A DNA stretch of 64,000 nucleotides from Candidatus Bathyarchaeota archaeon (GCA_029881805.1 JAOULW010000004.1:62001-126000); one strand, 5' to 3'. Positions 24,701 to 33,876 are shown, numbered from the stretch's first letter. Notes: generated from the sequence alone by a model not told the origin. Made by a program: numbers and translations.

Positions 24701-26251
24701 CGTGTCACCTAAGCTTCTCATAACACTGTCAATTGTTCTATCTGGAAATTTCTCTTCTTCCAATTGCTTTCGGAACGCTACAAGGGCAACCTCAGTGCCA
24801 GTTCCAGCCAGTTTATAAAAGATTTCCAAAAATCTTCTTTCCAAATGGGTTCTTTCAAATTCTAATGTTGCGAAATTTTCTCTGTTTACGATGTATACAT
24901 TTTCTCTAATTTCTTCGATGGCGCCAATTCTTCTCATAGTTTCTAGGAATATATTAAATTCATACGCTTCCGCCTCAAGTAAGAATTTTTTCCGCAAAGC
25001 GTCATAATCAAATTCTTCAAATTGAACAAGAATAGCTTTTACCCATCTTTCAAGTTGCGGTCTTTTTCGTTTGGGCAGTGCCCTTTCCAACATCTGGACG
25101 CAATAGTTATAAAAATCAATTTTTATTGACTTGTCAAAGTAGTTTCTTATCACATACTCCAAAGTACAAATCCAATCTTTCTCGCCTGTCTCAGAATTTT
25201 TTATATAATCCTCATAACAAAAGTTTAGCACAGCCATACAATTCCTGAAGTTGTGATAAGAATAATGTGCTACAAATCGTGTTGCATCCTGGTCTTTAAA
25301 CGGGCTATATTTTTCTTGATTCAATCTCTTAAGATGTTCCATTATCGCTTCGTTAAGATCTTCAAATTCTAAGTTGGGAATTGACTGTGGTCTAAAGGCC
25401 TGACGAAACATCTCGGTAAAATTTACCCAAATTTTGCTCGTGCATGCCACGATCACTTTTAACCCCTGGGGCGTAAATTCTTGCACCAAATGTTCCCGAA
25501 GCTCTGTTTGCGTAATACTCTTAAGAAATATTCCATATCGTTCCATTTCGATTATCTTTTCCATTTCGTCGACATAAAGAACAAAAATGTCAATGTTTAG
25601 CTCCTTTCTAAGTCTGTTTAGAAAAACGTTGAGGAACGAATAAAATTCTTCTTGTGTAAATACTTCCTCTCTTAGAATTCGGCTAGAAGCACTTTCCAAT
25701 ACTCGCCTTCGTTCTTCTAGCTTTTCATCCTTACCAGTTTTCCTAAGTTTTTCATCGATCTCCTTTATCCACTCATCGTGAGTCGCAAGTTCTTTAAACC
25801 TTGGTTCAATTATTTTCCTTTTTGTTTCTTTTATCAAATTAACGACTTTTCTAGCAAACTCCTTTTGTGTACTATTAGCATTCTCGCTTGTTGAGACGCT
25901 TTCATAGATTTTTTCTAATTGAAGATATATTTCATTATGGAAGATTTGTACGTAGTTTACTTCCATTTCTTTTGCTGGTTTCTCACCCAATTTGCGAAAA
26001 ACTTCTTGTAGGCTAACATAACATACGACTTTATCTGTATCAAGTTTGAACTTTTCCGCTAAGTACTTCATTAAACGTGTTTTTCCTGAACCTACATCAC
26101 CGACTATAGAGTGCGATGGCCAAAAACCTCTGGTAATGCATTGATTTTCAAAAAAATCCCTAAATTTTACCATGGACCCGGACTTGGCAGTCCAAAAGGT
26201 TACGACGGGTTCCGGCTGAGGTGTAAATGGATTATCTAATTTTATCGTCAT
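21779..26251 (-). CDS. Giant P-loop ATPase, BrxC/PglY-like
   Basis: A 1490-residue protein. The N-terminus is an ORC/Cdc6-like AAA+ module with Walker A IVGDVGSGKTRLMKYLAEK (about 49-67) and Walker B IFVLYVDEMEKIIEME (about 222-237), then a sensor-like VIVACTSK. The central part (about 450-1000) has winged-helix-like and mixed segments including DIIWEEDKIKFSDLLFLYPV; the last 500 residues are long charged helices. Size, N-terminal ATPase and linkage to a PglZ gene match BrxC/PglY of BREX systems (DUF6079-type), which assemble on DNA. Identification is by architecture; overall similarity must be tested. Overlaps neighbours by 4 and 7 bases. Confidence 0.7.
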   Translation of the reverse strand: MTIKLDNPFTPQPEPVVTFWTAKSGSMVKFRDFFENQCITRGFWPSHSIVGDVGSGKTRLMKYLAEKFKLDTDKVVCYVSLQEVFRKLGEKPAKEMEVNYVQIFHNEIYLQLEKIYESVSTSENANSTQKEFARKVVNLIKETKRKIIEPRFKELATHDEWIKEIDEKLRKTGKDEKLEERRRVLESASSRILREEVFTQEEFYSFLNVFLNRLRKELNIDIFVLYVDEMEKIIEMERYGIFLKSITQTELREHLVQEFTPQGLKVIVACTSKIWVNFTEMFRQAFRPQSIPNLEFEDLNEAIMEHLKRLNQEKYSPFKDQDATRFVAHYSYHNFRNCMAVLNFCYEDYIKNSETGEKDWICTLEYVIRNYFDKSIKIDFYNYCVQMLERALPKRKRPQLERWVKAILVQFEEFDYDALRKKFLLEAEAYEFNIFLETMRRIGAIEEIRENVYIVNRENFATLEFERTHLERRFLEIFYKLAGTGTEVALVAFRKQLEEEKFPDRTIDSVMRSLGDTLQIYGEKVRLTAPRPEVIDRIKEVIRSVGGERPTVKLEMENKRLAPYIITEVWGWEAKKYVEDNMWTVSSSFDPMTGGAIERKIMGVVLFRDYRHFKPSEDMLKADALQLKRVLQKNKKLQFGLILCIYGPPLPDFLGLKAPESEVTRAKIDPMQWKRIFAIHGEVLGSENTVAREGYDIIWEEDKIKFSDLLFLYPVHGEERFPAESRFEGEKIIDYILALDKMPSFFGKEFDDIKAKHLDLSLNSLKNIIVNPMLVDPLLKSVLNRVWEIDLPIGMIRDEKSWPQIFEKKKWVDNTDLLNLLDQVAKIGAIKCDDENRKIAAGLITTGFFGYHGKQIDEIYLKTDVSMSGKMVPKQFKELFGMVGDETKDANDIFQSYLENCEPFKAEILEETLLSFNVQKFAAKKTRSLVETVDLALFLIFKMFPDSLVLARRMEDNRFTYKLLKEIVDPKSFLKDIEKIDKTIAFLTDKGFELRLESSELKDLQKIAQIIERRMEKALVNEAKQIMLEEKESNLTKQKLTAHARCDALSTAIMKTLGMIKEALCAYPSLNEWLKNPYGEEWNEQTQTMEKETLLPLPDKIKERLEKVIDAWFESEGCTKEERVKIKKQWEMNIWSKMEDVLSDEAKRVSKWIEVVKGQMSVVPNISSTTEKLSNLTSLNFEDYIKLLKPIKNLEKVTKALNIARGYVEGGEGIVDYAKRAGIQYNDAVTNVCLELLDMIKEEIEKLDEIFSETNKIDVCKKKTEEYQKFLTGARKIYHEYREIMTRRDAGILDKREIKKKSDTLLGSLTINESYGCLVLHTVNMDAKSEIKRTLHEHLVKTKFVEYKTSIAGIKKFCDVYNVGFKEDFWKEKEEQFSKKYELFAESYIDGVWQQLEIKVPGTQIKDITAFMQHITRFNEENVKSIIASIPKGLQEPYSTILKEIKEAHERKEIFETVLALISSEKMGRKLKPEEVLKFLKEVEKFGLLW

Positions 26252-26952
26252 AATGTCTCCATTTCATCTAACATTTTTAATATATCGTTCCAACTGAATG
26301 TCCTTCCTTTTGAATATTCACCACTTATTTTATCAAAAAACTCAAGGATCGTTCGTTCTTGAAGCTCAAACTTTCCAGCCACTATTTCGCAAAACGTTTC
26401 TTTGTCTTTCTTAAAATCAATCAGCTCATTTAAATAAACTCTTTTGAAGAAAAAGGATGTGATTACTCTCTCCGCTTTCTTCCATGCGTCATCATCACAT
26501 ACCGCAATAATGTCTGCAATTTCATTTTCTATTGGCCATCTTGCCTCCCGCCAATTCCGACAGATTTCCAGGTGATCAAGCACAATAAACACTCTTTTTC
26601 CTTTTTCTTTACAGATGGAATTTATTTTACTCATTTTGTTTAATATGGAATTAATTTCATCAATTTCACTAAAATTAATGTTAGGTAATAAATCCTTAAC
26701 CTGCTTGATGTACTCTTCCCAATTCACATTGACTCGCGGTTCGGGGCAAATAACGGGAGCAAATAGGTCTAAACGCACAAATTCCAACTCTTCATTAGTC
26801 ACATTTTTAACCAAAAACTTGATTACTTCAGTTTTACCAAAACTGTCTGGTCCTATGAAGGCTATTCCCCATTTGCTTGAGGATTTCTCTACATCCTTGA
26901 TTTTATTCTTTAAAGCTTCAAAAGCTTCTCTCTGTGGTGAAGTTAATTTCAT
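26248..26952 (-). CDS. Small AAA-type ATPase of the PglZ operon
   Basis: A 234-residue P-loop protein with Walker A FIGPDSFGKTEVIKFL (about 32-47) and Walker B RVFIVLDHLEICRNW (about 118-132), followed by sensor-like AERVITSFFF. The fold looks like the ORC/STAND branch. It overlaps the 1490-residue ATPase start and the preceding gene by 4 bases each, so stoichiometric co-translation is likely. Classical BREX operons do not contain a separate small ATPase of this type, which is one reason to regard the system as a variant. Confidence 0.65.
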   Translation of the reverse strand: MKLTSPQREAFEALKNKIKDVEKSSSKWGIAFIGPDSFGKTEVIKFLVKNVTNEELEFVRLDLFAPVICPEPRVNVNWEEYIKQVKDLLPNINFSEIDEINSILNKMSKINSICKEKGKRVFIVLDHLEICRNWREARWPIENEIADIIAVCDDDAWKKAERVITSFFFKRVYLNELIDFKKDKETFCEIVAGKFELQERTILEFFDKISGEYSKGRTFSWNDILKMLDEMETL

Positions 26953-27902
26953 AGCAGCTGTTCACCTTTTAAAGTAATTGAATAAATCAGCGTATTGTCA
27001 GGTAATCTAAGCCCTATTGCATCTTCCTTTGTTTTTTGACTGTACACTCTAATTTTGCCCATGTTACGTAATATCAGTGTTCGCATAATATAGTCAAACA
27101 TCTTTTCATTTATTCGAAATTTTTTACAAATGGAAGATTTTAGCTCATCAATTGGAACCATCAACAGAGTAACATCCCGTCCAATAATTTTATTATACTC
27201 TTCAAAAACCGCTCCCTTAAACTCTGGATAAGAAATCTTAACTTCCTTTTTGGAGATTCCCTGTACCTTTCCAGCCTCTTCGCTTATCCATTTAGCCTTT
27301 TTCGCAATAGCCAACAAAGCGTTCAAATGTGACAAAGAATACCTCCATTTTTCAACTGGTTTCCTTCTTTGTTCCATTTCTTTCTTTTTCTCTAGAAAAT
27401 AGTCGGGACGATTCGCTTTCGCACAAGCTAACATGTCTTCACTCAATCTTTCCTTTAAGACTTCTTTAGCGATGGGGACTGAATATTCATTTATGATAGT
27501 GATCAACAATTTGAATGGAATGTGAAACTCGTAAGCCCTTTTCGCAACGTACTCAAAAATCTTCTGGTCACTTGTCACATCGACATTTAGAATATCCCCA
27601 TCTACTCCAAACTCGGTGCCAGCACCCGCCTTTATCACATCAGCTGTTTGTTTCCCTTTTTCTATCCAAATTATCCCACTTTTTCTTAAGAGCCTAATAG
27701 GCTCGTTAAAATGCTTGGAACTAACGTCTTTGGTAAAGCCATATAGTTTGCTAAATTTCTCTCTAACATCGTCCAGCTGCACTACATACCTGCCATCTTT
27801 TTTCTTCACCGATTTTTGTAATGATTCAATTAATACTGCAATTGTGCCTGGCGCAACAAGTTCATATGACCAGGTAAATTTCATGTGTTCTTCTCCGCTC
27901 AT
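26949..27902 (-). CDS. Uncharacterised protein of the PglZ operon
   Basis: A 317-residue soluble protein. The N-terminal 90 residues look winged-helix-like (VAPGTIAVLIESLQKS, VREKFSKLYGF, FNEPIRLLRKSGIIWIEKG), and a second such unit appears near the C-terminus (LKSSICKKFRINEKMFDYIMRTLILRNMGKIRVYSQ), suggesting a DNA-binding adaptor with two wHTH modules around a helical middle. No family recognised. Sits 15 bases after pglZ and overlaps the small ATPase by 4. The first residues may be dropped in favour of the ATG at residue 7 (MKFTWSYEL). Confidence 0.6.
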   Translation of the reverse strand: MSGEEHMKFTWSYELVAPGTIAVLIESLQKSVKKKDGRYVVQLDDVREKFSKLYGFTKDVSSKHFNEPIRLLRKSGIIWIEKGKQTADVIKAGAGTEFGVDGDILNVDVTSDQKIFEYVAKRAYEFHIPFKLLITIINEYSVPIAKEVLKERLSEDMLACAKANRPDYFLEKKKEMEQRRKPVEKWRYSLSHLNALLAIAKKAKWISEEAGKVQGISKKEVKISYPEFKGAVFEEYNKIIGRDVTLLMVPIDELKSSICKKFRINEKMFDYIMRTLILRNMGKIRVYSQKTKEDAIGLRLPDNTLIYSITLKGEQLL

Positions 27903-27917
27903 TTCATAAACCCCTCA

Positions 27918-30900
27918 CTATTTTTCTAATCGCACTAAGGGTATAAATAGTTCGCACATCGATATCCCGCCATGAATCCCTCCATAGTATTTTTTCCTTT
28001 CTGGTCGGGCAAACATGCCAACAGTTGGAAAAACAATAAAGTCAGGCTTGATTGTCAAATTCCTTTTATTTTCTTCTATCTTTTTTTCCTCAAAAACTAT
28101 TTCATTAGCCTGTTGTGAAATCTCTAGAGCTTCTTTAATCTTCTCTTTTTTGTAGAGCCCACTTTTTAATAAAAAGATTGACATGAACTTTCTAGATGTG
28201 TGGCCCGGGATGCAAGAACCGATAAGCCGATCATCTTCAGCAAATAATTCACCTGTTCTATGCTTTGGTAAACATGCAAATCCTTCTACTGAGCCCAGTA
28301 TCTGATTTATTCCCTTAAATTCGCTTGTTCTTCCCAAGGCAAGTCCGTGATCTGCTGTGATGATGACAACTGTTCCCTTTTTTAGCTTATTGAAACCATT
28401 AGAGATGCGATTAACAACACTTTTCCAAAGGTCTAGGTATACCTCCCAATAATCCTTTACAACATCATTGAAAAATGCAGGCGGGTAGGGTGTATTGAGA
28501 GCTTGCAGAAAAGCGTCCATTAAATTAACTTGGGAAACAACGAGGTCATGAGTTCTGTCTGAAAGAGCTTCGTCTATTGCACTCGCATAAGCGCCAACTT
28601 GCTTAAAGGCGGCGTTGCCTTTAAATAGATACGAAAGAAAAGTCGTTTCTGAATTTGCGGATATAAGAAGACCTCTTTTTGAGGTTTGCCCAAGTGCTTT
28701 ATCCCACGACTCGGTCGGTCTCTGAAGGTTGCATTCTTCTAATCTTGGCCTCCAAATTACTGATTTACGGTTCTGTTCGTTTAAATGAAGGATGCTGAAT
28801 ATCTTTGCTTTATCCTCACCCTTATTAGGCACGAAAGAGTCGTCGGTTGCTCTTATAAGAAATGAATCATCATTGAGGAGCTTCTCTCCAAAAAATAAAG
28901 CAATATGGTTAACTCCGGTTACTGTTGGGATGCATGAAGACAAAATTTGAGCATTCCCCTTTTGGAAAAGGTTGACGAAGTACTCTGAGAATTCTGCAAG
29001 TTGCTTCGATTCTTTGCGAGCTATCTCTAAACATGCAAAAAAGGAATGAATGAAGCCAAGTCCATCAAAGATTAAAAGTATCACTTTTTTGTTTTCCTCT
29101 TGCAGTTTCTTAACTACATCAAAAACAGAGGTTATAGGCTGAAAATAGTCAAAATAATGATTCCTGCTTTTCTTTAACTGCAGACCGATGTATTTATCAA
29201 ATACGCATTGATAATCAAAAAATCGCGATGGTTCACGTTTAAAGAGCTTCAATGTGTTAACGGAGCAAAATGTCTCAAATGCTTTCCTAAATAGGCTGGA
29301 ATCAAATTGATCTTGTTCAATCTCTTCTTCAATTCTTCTTTTAAAGAAATTTAGTGGATTTCCTGTTTCCCATTGATTGATGAGTTTGTCAATTTCAATG
29401 GCTAACGAAGGGCGAATAACTATTTCATCTATCACTGCTTTCTTAATAAAATTAATAACATCTATGATTTGGTCACAGTGTTTATTTCGGAGTAGTTGAA
29501 GGAAAGCAATTTTCTCTTCAACACTAAAGATCGGATAGCCAAACAGTCCAATAACATATGGTAATACCTCCAATATTTCGTTGGAATCCATGTTTTCTAT
29601 TTGTTTCAAGACAGGGAGAAGATCATCCCATATCTGAGAAGCTGCGATTTTCTTTGTTGCGTAACGTGCTGTTATGGCTTTTAACTTGGTGCGCGCGCTG
29701 TCATGATATAACAAAAGTAGCTGTTCGAGTGCATCAACTTCATTCTCATCTTTAGCCAGTTCATTAATGTTCTTGAAGAACTCCTTGACTAAGTTCAAAT
29801 TTATTCCTAATTCGAGGGCTAAATCATATTCAAGAAAATCCTTGTAGCCGTACAAAAGCGAGTTAATTTTTTCCAACAGTACTTTGGCTTTCACAGAATT
29901 AAGTTTGGATGAATCAACTTTCGTTCTTTGGTAGGAAAACTCGAGCATCTTTTTGAGTTTCCAGACTACATAAAGCGATGATACATCCTCTTTACTGAAA
30001 CGCCACAGTCCATAACAGGTATTCATTCTAAAGGCATACTTTGAGACAAGTTTTTCTACATCGTCTCCCAATGGAAGTTTCTTGATTCTACTTTTGACGT
30101 CTTCCAAAAAATCTTGGATGACGTCTCCAGTTTTGTCAAGTGCACTAAGAAATATTAGAGCTGAGACCTGCTTAAGAGGAACCGATTTCTCGAGCGGATA
30201 AATATAGTCCAGTAAATAAGCATCAGGCTTATTTTGGATGTCAGTCGTGATGCCGAAACCAGGATAGACTACTGCGCCCATCTGGTATGCGTCATGCAGA
30301 AAAATGGCGAGTTCTAAGGGGCACTTAAATTCGCTTACGTAGGAAGTGATATCAATGTAAATATAGTTTTCTCGAAACTGGTGTCTCATGTACAAGGAAA
30401 GAGGATAGTAGATACCATTTAATCTAACCAGATCGAAAAACTCTTTTTTCATCGTCAATGAGAATTTTGACAAGCAACCTTTACATTTTTCAATTTTTTC
30501 TTCAGTGCAATACATTACTTCAGAGCAAAATTCCATATAATTTTTGAGCAAAATTAGCGAAATTACTAGATTAACTAAAGTGCTTTCCTTCATTTCCATG
30601 ATGTGCCTTATACAATATGGTAGTTCGTTGACCTCCGAAAATGCGTTTAAAACATCGTCATGACTTAGTTGAGAATCATGACTAACTGTTGTTAGATCAA
30701 GGCGTTTTGGCAATTTCTTTATGATTCTTTGAAAATCTTCTATTTCTTGCCTCTTTGCATATTCATCAGATATAAAGAGGAAAAAACAGGCATAAGGAGA
30801 AACGATTTCTCTTCTAATTTCTTCATCGGCTGGATTGAAAAATGCTGTTATTTTGTTGCGTTGAAGCCAAGATGTCAATCCCTTTACAGTCTCAATCTCT

Positions 30901-31061
30901 GTGATGATTACTCTTTTCTTTTGCCATTCTCCTTTAGCTGCTTTCTTGATCGCCCTATTGAGCGGAGATATTTTTCTCCAGAAATCGTGGACTTCAAATA
31001 TTTGCTTTGCTTGATTTAGAAGTTCTCTTCCTAAGTTCACTCCACATCGTTTCCGAATCAT
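27918..31061 (-). CDS. pglZ: PglZ-domain alkaline-phosphatase-superfamily protein
   Basis: A 1047-residue protein whose C-terminal third is a PglZ domain: metal-binding Asp in ILLIFDGLGFIHS (about 668-680), nucleophile-type Thr in CIPTVTGVNHIALFFGE, VVIITADHGLALGR, and the terminal YYGGIHGGISMCELFIPLV. These are the metal ligands of the alkaline-phosphatase fold. The first 650 residues are helical and unrecognised. PglZ is the hallmark of BREX/Pgl phage-defence systems and of Pbe phosphorothioation-linked systems. First gene of the tight five-gene operon; a TATA-like TTTATTATTA at about 31082-31093 gives a nearly leaderless start at ATG 31061. Confidence 0.88.
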   Translation of the reverse strand: MIRKRCGVNLGRELLNQAKQIFEVHDFWRKISPLNRAIKKAAKGEWQKKRVIITEIETVKGLTSWLQRNKITAFFNPADEEIRREIVSPYACFFLFISDEYAKRQEIEDFQRIIKKLPKRLDLTTVSHDSQLSHDDVLNAFSEVNELPYCIRHIMEMKESTLVNLVISLILLKNYMEFCSEVMYCTEEKIEKCKGCLSKFSLTMKKEFFDLVRLNGIYYPLSLYMRHQFRENYIYIDITSYVSEFKCPLELAIFLHDAYQMGAVVYPGFGITTDIQNKPDAYLLDYIYPLEKSVPLKQVSALIFLSALDKTGDVIQDFLEDVKSRIKKLPLGDDVEKLVSKYAFRMNTCYGLWRFSKEDVSSLYVVWKLKKMLEFSYQRTKVDSSKLNSVKAKVLLEKINSLLYGYKDFLEYDLALELGINLNLVKEFFKNINELAKDENEVDALEQLLLLYHDSARTKLKAITARYATKKIAASQIWDDLLPVLKQIENMDSNEILEVLPYVIGLFGYPIFSVEEKIAFLQLLRNKHCDQIIDVINFIKKAVIDEIVIRPSLAIEIDKLINQWETGNPLNFFKRRIEEEIEQDQFDSSLFRKAFETFCSVNTLKLFKREPSRFFDYQCVFDKYIGLQLKKSRNHYFDYFQPITSVFDVVKKLQEENKKVILLIFDGLGFIHSFFACLEIARKESKQLAEFSEYFVNLFQKGNAQILSSCIPTVTGVNHIALFFGEKLLNDDSFLIRATDDSFVPNKGEDKAKIFSILHLNEQNRKSVIWRPRLEECNLQRPTESWDKALGQTSKRGLLISANSETTFLSYLFKGNAAFKQVGAYASAIDEALSDRTHDLVVSQVNLMDAFLQALNTPYPPAFFNDVVKDYWEVYLDLWKSVVNRISNGFNKLKKGTVVIITADHGLALGRTSEFKGINQILGSVEGFACLPKHRTGELFAEDDRLIGSCIPGHTSRKFMSIFLLKSGLYKKEKIKEALEISQQANEIVFEEKKIEENKRNLTIKPDFIVFPTVGMFARPERKKYYGGIHGGISMCELFIPLVRLEK

Positions 31062-31134
31062 TTTTATCTGCTACCCTACAATAATAATAAATGATATCTC
31101 ATGAAGGCCCATATGTGTTTACCTTTACGACGAG

Positions 31135-31908
31135 TTATCGAGTTTCAATTAATTCTTTGAATTTCTTCAATTGGTGCTGAATTTCTTCCTTCATCGTGGG
31201 ATGAATTTCTGTTTGTGTAAACATTGCTAGGAAAACTTTTCCGTAGTCTGTCGCAGGTTTTGATGGTACAAAAGTTGCTCGAAAGATTAGTTTACTTTTG
31301 GTTTTGGATATCTCTATAAAATCTATGTAGTCTACCCACGTGCCTTCTAACTCGACCTCCTGAAGTGAAGCGTCCATTCCAGCTGCTTGGACTTCAATCT
31401 TTGTTTTCTTTGTAGTGATATGGATTGGTTTGGTGAGTTCAATCTCTTCAAATGTTTCCACCCAAATGTCTCCTCTTTCCGGGTCAACTCTCTTTAGCCA
31501 GAAATGAGTTTCGTCAATTCTTCCAGCAGACCCATTAAGCAGAGTTTGAGATATCACGTCCATATCTCTCCAAAACTCCCAAACCTTCTCCACAGGTGCA
31601 TTAATAGAAATCGTTTCAGAACATTCACCTACGCTTTCATCCTTCTGTCCTTCTTCAAGGGTTGACAGCACGTCTTTTTTCCAATTCATCATCATTTCAT
31701 TGTATCGCTGAAACAATGAAACATCTTCTGAACTGATTCGTTTATTTTCTATGTCATCAGCTATGCAATTCAGAACATGTTCATTAGCCATAATTCGCCA
31801 AGTGTCGCTTTCAACCGAAGCTGTTCCAGTTTCAAGTTCTTTTCTAACTCTTCTTAACGCTTCAATGGTCTCAGAATGCGGTTTTTTCTTGCGGGTCCAA
31901 AAAGGCAT
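31135..31908 (-). CDS. SRPBCC (START-like) domain protein
   Basis: From the ATG at 31908, preceded by a good GGAGGT ribosome binding site, the product has 257 residues. The N-terminal 80 are charged helices (KKKPHSETIEALRRVRKEL). The rest is a START/polyketide-cyclase-like fold: ETISINAPVEKVWEFWRDMDVI, then beta strands and a C-terminal helix MKEEIQHQLKKFKELIE, the classic long closing helix. Such domains bind hydrophobic ligands. The upstream in-frame start at 31971 lacks a ribosome site. It lies 73 bases ahead of pglZ on the same strand, so may be part of the same module. Confidence 0.75.
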   Translation of the reverse strand: MPFWTRKKKPHSETIEALRRVRKELETGTASVESDTWRIMANEHVLNCIADDIENKRISSEDVSLFQRYNEMMMNWKKDVLSTLEEGQKDESVGECSETISINAPVEKVWEFWRDMDVISQTLLNGSAGRIDETHFWLKRVDPERGDIWVETFEEIELTKPIHITTKKTKIEVQAAGMDASLQEVELEGTWVDYIDFIEISKTKSKLIFRATFVPSKPATDYGKVFLAMFTQTEIHPTMKEEIQHQLKKFKELIETR

Positions 31909-31981
31909 TTTTATAACCTCCATCTGGTAAAACAAGTTAAAAAAACTCTCATTTTGCTTCTGCACGTGCACATATATCCGA

Positions 31982-33010
31982 TTACCCCACTACTATGATG
32001 TCTTTCAAGGCGATGATTTTAGGCCAGTTTTTTGGTGGTTCTTGTTTGTCGTTTTCCCAGCAAACTATGAAATCGCATTCTTGAGGTGGATGCTTATGTG
32101 TTTCAAATTCACTAGCGAACAGTTCCAGTTCGATTTTCTTCTCCTCTCCTCGATCATTTAGCACATTCACATCCGGGAACCCCTGCTGTATTCTCTTGAT
32201 ATAAGTAAAGCCTAGTTTTCTATGGTGCCTTGCAAAAAGATACAGCACCTCCTGTTCAGTCCTCGGCGCGTACAATAATCCCTCTCCAATTAAAGGTTCA
32301 AAAGATGCAGTAATTCCTCTAGTCAGTTGAGCAGCCCTAGGCGAAAGCTCCTCTCGAAATGTCGAGTAAAGAAACTTGGCAAAGTAGGCGTTATGCCAAT
32401 TTCGGGTCTCTTCAAGACTGTTCTTGAAATTTAGCAGCAAGTTGTTTAACAACTCATATTTCTTGCCAATTGTGGATTCATCATAGACCTCCCCATATCT
32501 ACTGTTGCTCTCGTTTTCCAGTGTAGTTCTTGTAATACCCAACATTTCACAGAATTTTTCAAGATCGCCTGTCCTAAAGGCATATATATCAATGTCAGGG
32601 TAAAAGCAGTTTATTATCTTCTTTGCAATGTGTTTGTCGCCACCCCACATCTTGATGTTTTCCCATGGAGCATCGACCTTCTGATGCAAGGGTTTAATAT
32701 CATCAACCGCGATTTTCAGAAGCCCTTTGAATTGGCTGATGTTGTTTGCAGCATTCTCCCATACACCAGCATGTCCAATATAGAGGTGCCCAAATCCCTT
32801 TAGCTTATGCTCGATCCAATCAAAGAAATATCCTGGATGCCCAGGATTATACAAGTCATCATGTGTAATGTTATTGATTAGTTGAGGGTTGCTTCGCCAA
32901 GGATATCTTTGATTGAATTTTCTTATGAGTTCCAATGCCTCATCAAGCTTCTTTTTCTGTTTGGAGTCTGGATCAAAAATTCGTGCTTTCTCAATTATCT
33001 CTTCAAACAT
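31982..33010 (-). CDS. Putative PD-(D/E)xK nuclease
   Basis: A 342-residue protein from the ATG at 33010. The N-terminal 230 residues are helical with conserved aromatic segments (YFFDWIEHKLKGFGHLYIGH, NIKMWGGDKHIAKKI). The C-terminal 110 residues look like a restriction-endonuclease fold: QGFPDVNVLNDRGEEKKIELEL with PD...ELEL as candidate metal ligands, then ECDFIVCWENDKQ. Such C-terminal domains occur in uncharacterised archaeal nucleases. It may be the effector of the neighbouring PglZ system; 74 bases separate it from the SRPBCC gene. Confidence 0.6.
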   Translation of the reverse strand: MFEEIIEKARIFDPDSKQKKKLDEALELIRKFNQRYPWRSNPQLINNITHDDLYNPGHPGYFFDWIEHKLKGFGHLYIGHAGVWENAANNISQFKGLLKIAVDDIKPLHQKVDAPWENIKMWGGDKHIAKKIINCFYPDIDIYAFRTGDLEKFCEMLGITRTTLENESNSRYGEVYDESTIGKKYELLNNLLLNFKNSLEETRNWHNAYFAKFLYSTFREELSPRAAQLTRGITASFEPLIGEGLLYAPRTEQEVLYLFARHHRKLGFTYIKRIQQGFPDVNVLNDRGEEKKIELELFASEFETHKHPPQECDFIVCWENDKQEPPKNWPKIIALKDIIVVG

Positions 33011-33192
33011 ACTCAAGCAAGTCAACCTTCAGAGGAGAAATTATCATGTTCTCAATAAGAGTTTTTCTTTTGCACAGACAGGCATCATCAATTGGAATCT
33101 CTCTAAGTCTGAATAACAGAGAAAAATGTATACTTATCAAGCACATAGAGACAAAAACCATTTGAGCCAAGTTAATACTAGGTGATATAGAG

Positions 33193-33876
33193 GTGGTTAT
33201 CCTGAAGAAGAAATACCCTAGAATAGTATTCAGGCTTGGTCGAAGGAAGACACCAAAAAGTAGCCGTGTATGGTTGGCAAGAAAGAGAGATAATTTTTCA
33301 AGAAAGTGGCAAAGGAATGGAAGTAACATTTTGAGAAATATCGAAAGGAATTGTGGCCTCCATTTCCCAAAGAAAGCAGTCGAAGAGGGAATCGAAGTCT
33401 ACCTGTATAAATGGAGAAGAGAAGATGGAGACTACTTAGGCGACATGAAGGAAACCGAGCCTTTAAGACTAAACATATACCTGAAGAAACGGAGCACGTG
33501 GAGAACTGTCAAAAGCACCTTGATTCATGAATTGGTACATTGCATAATGTGGCAAACTTACTACTTTGACTATAGAAGGAGAAACCCAACACTTTTTGAA
33601 GATTACTTTGCCGATGAAATGATAACATGCATAGTCGAACATATTGTTCTCGGAAGGAAACCCAGTCGAAAAATATGCCGTGAAGCTTTTGATTATGCTC
33701 TTAGCGAAACTAAGCTTCGTCTTGCACGCGTCGAGCATCCCCAAAAACTAGCAAGGTCGCTAATTGAGTTCACTCGAAGTTATAAGAGCCGAATCCGAAG
33801 CAGAAAGTCTAGTATTCTGGAGGAGAGACCGCGACTACTGCGAGAATTACCAAGTCCGCTGCCTGAAACAATCTAG
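33193..33876 (+). CDS. SprT-like zinc metallopeptidase
   Basis: A 227-residue protein starting with GTG. The zinc motif is LIHELVHCIMW (HExxH, about 117-121), followed by YYFDYRRRNPTLFEDYFADEM with a Glu/Asp that could be the third ligand, as in SprT/Spartan-like and related minigluzincin families. The N- and C-terminal tails are strongly basic (KKKYPRIVFRLGRRKTPKSSR; RSYKSRIRSRKSS), suggesting nucleic-acid association. Last gene of the element before the right repeat; transcribed opposite to the nuclease gene. Substrate unknown. Confidence 0.65.
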   Translation: MVILKKKYPRIVFRLGRRKTPKSSRVWLARKRDNFSRKWQRNGSNILRNIERNCGLHFPKKAVEEGIEVYLYKWRREDGDYLGDMKETEPLRLNIYLKKRSTWRTVKSTLIHELVHCIMWQTYYFDYRRRNPTLFEDYFADEMITCIVEHIVLGRKPSRKICREAFDYALSETKLRLARVEHPQKLARSLIEFTRSYKSRIRSRKSSILEERPRLLRELPSPLPETI

